Shown here piece by piece: positions 58,917-64,000 of a stretch of 64,000 nt of DNA. Positions within the stretch are counted from its first letter, which is position 1. Every line of letters begins with the position of its first letter. The DNA is taken from NCBI GenBank assembly GCA_947652605.1, contig OX393578.1:52955415-53019414 (forward strand), in the 5' to 3' direction. Position numbers and translations under genes: made by a program. The DNA is from Elmis aenea. Taxonomy: Eukaryota > Arthropoda > Insecta > Coleoptera > Elmidae. The notes beneath the pieces are model-generated. The model saw only the letters and a list, made by a program, of their open reading frames with translations, searched no databases and was not told the origin of the DNA.

Positions 58917-60104
58917 CAGGGTGGATAAAAATCATGATTTTTTAAAAAAAATCGATTTATTCGATTTAAATCAGATTTTTTTGATTTAAATCAAATGTAC
59001 CATATTATCGAATTTAGTGACATATTCACATGCTATTTCTGTTTTGTGCTAATATATTTAATAATCAATATATTTCATTCATTGGTGAATTTTTGTCAAA
59101 ATGAAAAATTAAGTATAATGATTAAGAATTTTGAAAAAATCAGTGCTAAATGGTGAGGTTTAATTAATTATATACAGGGTGAGTCATTAGTGCGGGATCG
59201 GTCGATTGTGGCTAAATGGCTTGAGATATGAAGTTGATTCAAATGCTATTTTATACAGTTTTTTCTAAACAACACAATAAAAATATTTTTAAATATACAG
59301 GGTGAGTCACCTTTCTGGAACTAATAGCAACTTTTATATTTCAAATACAACACCCAATTTTTTATTTATTATTTTTGATCGCCTTAATTTTAATTTTGCA
59401 TCAATATAAAATACTACAAGTTTCTATACGGCGTTATAAAAAAAAAAATATTTTCTAAATTATTCAATGTTTTAAGTCTTTATTTAAAAAATTCTCCTGA
59501 AGTTATTTTGAAATACAGAGTTGTAATTTGGCATGGACATGCATTTCTCTGTTCGCTCGATATGAAAAAATTTGAATCACACATACAGGGCTACAGGGGT
59601 GTTTATAAATAGGTGGCAACTTCCATGATTTTCAAAAGCTCGTAACTCGATTTTTTCAAATGCAAACCCCTGTATTTTTTTATGTCATCGAATTCATCTT
59701 TAAAAGAGCTTCATATTTTGTTAGGTATGTCCTATACCCAAAACTCATACTTTTCGAGATATTCGACATTTTTTTTCAAATCGTTATTGAAGCAATAGAG
59801 TGCCGTGGAAATTGAAAAAACTGACTGTTCACTACGCTAACGTCAAAAACTTGTCATTTATATTTTGAATTATTGCATTTCCACAATGAATATTACTTTA
59901 CAAGAGCAAATTGATATGGTTTATTCACCATTTCGTGTATTTAATTACTAATAGTAATACAATTTTATTTTATTATAAATTAATATTATATTGTACTCAT
60001 ATAATCTGTGATTTAAATTAATGATTTTTTTAAAAAAATCACTTGATTTAAATCATGATTTAAATCGTGATTTAAATCAATTGATTTAAATCTGCTCAAC
60101 CCTG
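58917..60104 (+). mobile_element. Non-autonomous hAT element, 1,188 bp, with empty site
   Basis: Ends CAGGGTGGATAAAAATCATG and, inverted, CAGGGTTGAGCAGATTTAAA, with perfect 8-bp duplications GCTACAAC at 58909..58916 and 60105..60112. Copy 1 of the duplication reads tagctacaactatt uninterrupted at 46440, the ancestral site. Interior as in 12666..13954: GATTTAAATC arrays at both ends and a foldback G arm in the middle. No transposase. Confidence 0.95.
59175..59960 (+). repeat. Foldback G arm inside the hAT element
   Basis: Starts CAGGGTGAGTCATTAGTGCG after TA and parallels 35487..36245 through ggtggcaacttcc, cttttcgagatattcgaca and ttactttacaagagcaaatt. Only one arm is present. Confidence 0.85.
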
Positions 60105-60326
60105 GCTACAACTATTAAAAAGCTCAAATGGGACTGGACAGGCATGATTAGAAATAATAACAATAAATGGACAACAACATTAACCGAATGGCGACTATAC
60201 GATGGCAAAAGGAAGAAAGGGAAAAAGAAAAAAAGATGGGGAGACGAAGTCAATAACCTAGTAGGCAAAAGATGGACGAGACTGACAAAGGATAGGGACA
60301 AGTGGAAAATGTACGGGAAAAACTAA

Positions 60327-60631
60327 AAGAAACAAGTGTAAAAATAAAGACATACAGAAAGCAAAAACCAGTAATCCAAAGTATAGAAGAAAAACAGCTA
60401 AAATGGTATGGGCATGTACAGACGATGCCGCCGGAAGCATTGACAAAAAGAGTAACGGAATCAAGGAGGTATGGGAAGAGGCGGACAGGTAGACCAACAA
60501 CCAATATGGAAAAAAGAATTGAACAACTAGCTCGCGAACGAGAGAGAACAGTTAAAGAGATGAGGGCGATGATAGCAGTTAGGAAGGAATTGAAAGGATG
60601 GGTGGAGAACCCTCAAAAGCCGACGCCGTAA
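60327..60631 (+). pseudogene. LINE tail 2, second copy
   Basis: As 46664..46960, with the more complete GKRRTGRPTTNMEKRI segment. 5'-truncated, open to TAA. Confidence 0.78.
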
Positions 60632-62139
60632 GGCAAAAGGCGATAGAAAAAGGAGAAGTTTGCGTTTTAATTTCGTTTTTAGTCTCTTATGGTAACTGGC
60701 TGTTGATAAAATTATAAGTAACAAAATTAATATACTGTGTATTAATATTTAATTATTAAGCAATTGAGTGTATCAGTGTTTTACCGTTTTCTGATGGAAC
60801 TCCTTCTATTGCTTCGCGGAACCCTAGACTAGCTGATCTAGCAACTAAAACTTTGATATGCATACATCAACTATTAATAAATCTACAGGTTATTCTAGTT
60901 TGATATTGTATAATGCTTACTAGATATTTACTAGATTTTTATTAAATGATCATTAAAAATAAATTTCATAGGTAGCTGACCCGCGTGTATGTGTCCTTAG
61001 TAGTTTTACTGAGTAATACGGAATTTCCTGTCGGCTCCCATTTCGAAATTGACGATAAATTCGTCAAATTGGTTTAATTCTTTTCGTTTACATTTGAACG
61101 TTCAACTCCGAAGAATTTTTTAATAAATTTGTCGATGTTAGAAAAACGCTAATGAAGTTAACATCTTAATTAATTAATTTTTGATTTACAGTCGAGTAAT
61201 GTGAGGAGCAACATCATTTGACGAGAGTTCAAAGTTTCAGCAGTTTGAAGTCAGTGACCTTTACTTTTCGATAATATATTATCAACAGACACAACAAAAC
61301 GAGTTTTATTTTGTAATAAAGGTATATTATTAACAATTATGTGAAAAATAACACGTTTCTCGTTATCTCTGTAAATAAACATGGTTATTAAAAAAAATTA
61401 TGAGGTTTTTGGTTTGAAGCAATTTCGTTAAGTTAGCGAAACAATATGGGTAACAAATACGCTTGTCTGTGGAGTTGAGACACATTAAAATTAAGTGCGT
61501 AATTAGTTATGCACACGTAATTTAACTAAAAACTCAAATCGCAAGTCATTTGTCGTAATAACGGTGCGTAAATTTGAAGCAGTCTTTAGATTTCACCGTC
61601 AAGTGGACTGTTCTAAATGACGCCAGTTCAAAATTATCATAGTATAATGACCTTGGGTACACGACCTACACATGAATGAAACTAATGTCATCCAAATATT
61701 TTAATTGAGTTGGAATAAATAAGGGGGATATGGTTGGCCATTCGTCGCTCGCTCGATCCTTGGAAATCTAGCCAAGAAAAACGCTAAGAGGATTCTAATT
61801 TTGTTCGATCGACCTTGGGCAGATGCAAGTGCATTGAAACGCATGTTATAGTTATAAGCTATTGCGTTTTCGCATATTTCGTTTTAAAATGTGTTAAAAT
61901 ATTTATACAGCGCTGAGCAAAAATGTTACCAAACTAAATAAACACAAGTTTAACCATAAAAAGATTATTTTTGGATAGTTTTAGAACCTGCAAATCCAAA
62001 GTAGATTTTGTTTCTAAATTACTTATAAAAAATGATTAGTAATTTACCTTCATTTTACGAGGCTTATTTCTATTATTATTGAGATATTTATCATAACGCA
62101 GTGGCTCCGCAATCTCTTATTTATTTTTAAAATATTTTT

Positions 62140-62285
62140 TTTTTTAGTCATGAGTCCTAGGTACTGTTAGTGTAGGAATGTTGAGTTGTGTTGTGCTGAC
62201 CTTTTTTCCATGTTTTTTTGTCTTGTCCTAGATTTTTTGTGTCTTTCCATTTGAGGATTCTATACGTTGCTGCTTTTTTCTCTAG
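62140..62285 (-). pseudogene. LINE tail scrap, second copy
   Basis: Duplicate of 48480..48605 with a small TGTGT-length difference. Confidence 0.5.
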
Positions 62286-62349
62286 AAAAACTTATTTTAA
62301 AGCGAATATTCCATATCAATATGGAATATTCGCTTCGTAATAAGTTTTT
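62286..62349. repeat. Palindrome, second copy
   Basis: Duplicate of 48606..48669 with one base change (cgcttcgtaa) in the right outer arm. Confidence 0.85.
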
Positions 62350-62393
62350 CTATCGACTGTTAAAGTCCTGTTACTAAAAAGTGGACCACCCTG

Positions 62394-63606
62394 TACAGGA
62401 TGGTCCAAATTCGATGGGATTGCATGGGTATCTCGGTTAATATTTAAGATAGAGAAACGGTTAAATTACCAAAAATGTGCAGTTTTTTGAGACAAACTCA
62501 AAAATATTCTATCATTTCCGGTTTTCGAGTTATCGAATAAAAAGTGTTTTTTTGTCATATTAATAATGTGTCATATCTCCGTTATTGTTGTAAATATTAA
62601 AAATATTTATCAAGATTATTTTTGGATATTTTTATGTTTAATTTGATTATACTAAAAAAAATAATTTTACGCTCGCCGTTAAAAAGTTATGACACAAACT
62701 TACCTTTTTTTTAAATGGAAACGATAGTTGGCTATGACCTATTTAAATTCCTCATTTATTTCTCATTTCAAATATATAAGGGTTGATGTATTTATTTTCA
62801 ACAATACGCAAGTTATGAAGGTTTTTTAGTTCTTTTTTTAAAGAAAATAGTAGGCTATGCAAACAAAACCCAAACAAGGTGTAAAACCTTATAAAACTCA
62901 TGTGGTACAAGTTACCAAGGTTTTTTAATTTGTTATTGAGATAAATACGAAATTTGTTGAACATAAGATAAACAACAATATCCTACATTACTGCTGATAC
63001 CGACTATTTCGTTGTTTTCTTATTTTCAAATATTTACAATGTTTATCTCCACAACAAATTAAAAAACCTTGGTAACTTGTACCACGTGAGTTTTGTAAGG
63101 TTTTACACCTTGTTTGGGTTTTGTTTTCATAGCCTACTATGATTTTCTTAGAAAAAAAACCTAAAAAACCTTCATAACTTGCGTATTATTAAAAATAAAT
63201 ACATCGACCCTTATATATTTGGAATGAGAAAAAAATGAGGAATTTAAATAGGTCATAGCCAACTATCGTTTCAATTTAAAAAAAGGTAAGTTTGTGTCAT
63301 AACTTTTTAACGGCGAGCGTAAATTTTTTTTTTTACTATAATCAAATTAAACATAAAAATATCTAAAAATAATCTTGATAATTATTTTTGATATTTACAA
63401 CAATAACGGAGATATGACACATTATTAATATGACAAAAAAACACTTTTTATTCGATAACTCGAAAACCGGAAATGATAGAATATTTTTGAAAACGGTTCT
63501 GAGTTTGTCTCAAAAAACTGCACGTTTTTGGTAATTTAACCGTTTCTCTATCTTAAATATTAACCGAGATACCCATGCAATCCCATCGAATTTGGACCAC
63601 CCTGTA
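62394..63606. mobile_element. Foldback family A, copy 3 (full fold)
   Basis: 1,213 bp with arms of about 600 bp starting TACAGGATGGTCCAAATTCG. The fold tip is present (gtaaaaccttataaaactca and its complement), with a short loop near 62960..63020. A further end, gtggaccaccctgta, sits just before the left end at 62381. The minus frame 62752..62964 is read-through of the arm. Confidence 0.88.
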
Positions 63607-64000
63607 CACAGGATATCACAGCTTATTATAAAAAAAATTGTAATAGAAGCGTTTGGCTGTGAGCCTGTGAAACTGCAGTAGTTTTGGTGGTTCGGTTACT
63701 ATCTTAAACACATTTGCAGAACACTGTAGTTTCTCAACCAAAATCTATTTAAGCAAGTCTACGGAGCTAATAGTAATATTTTACAATACTTTGCTGTATG
63801 TTATACACGTGTGAGATATATGGTCTGTTTCTTGTAACTGGCTGCCATTAAAAATGATGCATCTTCTCCGATAAACCGGTAAAGGGCTAGCGCTCGTTTT
63901 AAAATGATATAGTCGGATTGAACTTGGCCTCAAGTCTAGGGCATCCTTTGTAAGCGTTCGAATTGCCAATAGCTGCGCACATAACTAATCTATTCGTTAA

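Larger units (their letters stand above)
58757..60326 (+). pseudogene. LINE tail 1, second copy, split by hAT
   Basis: Same frames as 46290..46663. The coding stretch is broken after IATT at 58916 by the hAT insertion and resumes at 60113 (KLKWDWTGMIRNNNNKWTT). With the hAT and one target copy removed it equals copy 1 almost exactly. Confidence 0.85.
58397..64000 (+). repeat. Direct duplication, copy 2 (continues past the window)
   Basis: Parallels 45922..49878 with few substitutions. It begins 189 bases after the gap. Extra sequence: the hAT at 58917..60104 and about 440 bp in the foldback tip. The stretch 60632..62139 repeats the gene-free part of copy 1 and contains no recognised feature. 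Confidence 0.93.

Noticed and set aside
1..64000. CRISPR array, tRNA or rRNA genes, LTR retrotransposon or endogenous virus
   Set aside because: No spaced direct-repeat array, no cloverleaf-like sequence, no rRNA-like stretch, and no gag, protease, integrase or envelope blocks were seen on either strand by eye.

Overview
This is an AT-rich insect nuclear window, probably from a beetle, although the order is an inference from general character and not proven. The one complete protein-coding gene is a group C Sox transcription factor (SoxC; Sox14 in Drosophila, Sox4/11/12 in vertebrates) on the + strand. It has two coding exons, 19040..19162 and 29022..29876, that join in phase 0 to give 325 residues. 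They are separated by a 9,859-base intron. A consensus initiator plus a correctly spaced downstream promoter element lies at 18493..18526. The 3' UTR holds two clusters of AATAAA signals and a C(UUCG)G tetraloop hairpin at 30225..30240.

Nearly everything else is transposable-element sequence, much of it nested. Left flank (1..18400): a minisatellite, several foldback elements ending in TACAGGG, an internally deleted PHD-finger DNA transposon (9992..10920), LINE tails, a DD34D mariner relic split by a 1.3-kb hAT element (12666..13954, perfect 8-bp target duplications), and two short orphan 3'-terminal exon candidates (2313..2516 minus, 11400..11531 plus). The SoxC intron carries four recognisable repeats. 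Right flank (31.7..45.9 kb): a gutted piggyBac transposase, foldbacks, a Jockey-like RT piece, a GTF2IRD2/ZBED-like hAT relic, and a mariner inserted at TA inside another foldback, with its empty site preserved elsewhere in the window.

From 45.9 kb to the end the window holds a direct duplication: 45922..49878 is repeated at 58397..64000. The second copy starts just after a 200-N assembly gap. It differs mainly by a 1,188-bp hAT insertion, for which the first copy is the exact pre-insertion site, and by about 440 bp within a foldback. Between the copies are a 1.3-kb hAT element, a DD41D mariner transposase relic, a LINE RT pseudogene and two further mariner relics.

The transposases whose open frames can be followed are all broken by stops, frameshifts or lost catalytic residues, so I see no active autonomous element. 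No tRNA, rRNA, CRISPR array or bacterial gene was seen. I did not find a convincing new multi-gene system. The most informative features are the nested insertions with natural empty sites, the mosaic non-autonomous elements, the SoxC promoter and UTR structure, and the orphan exons.
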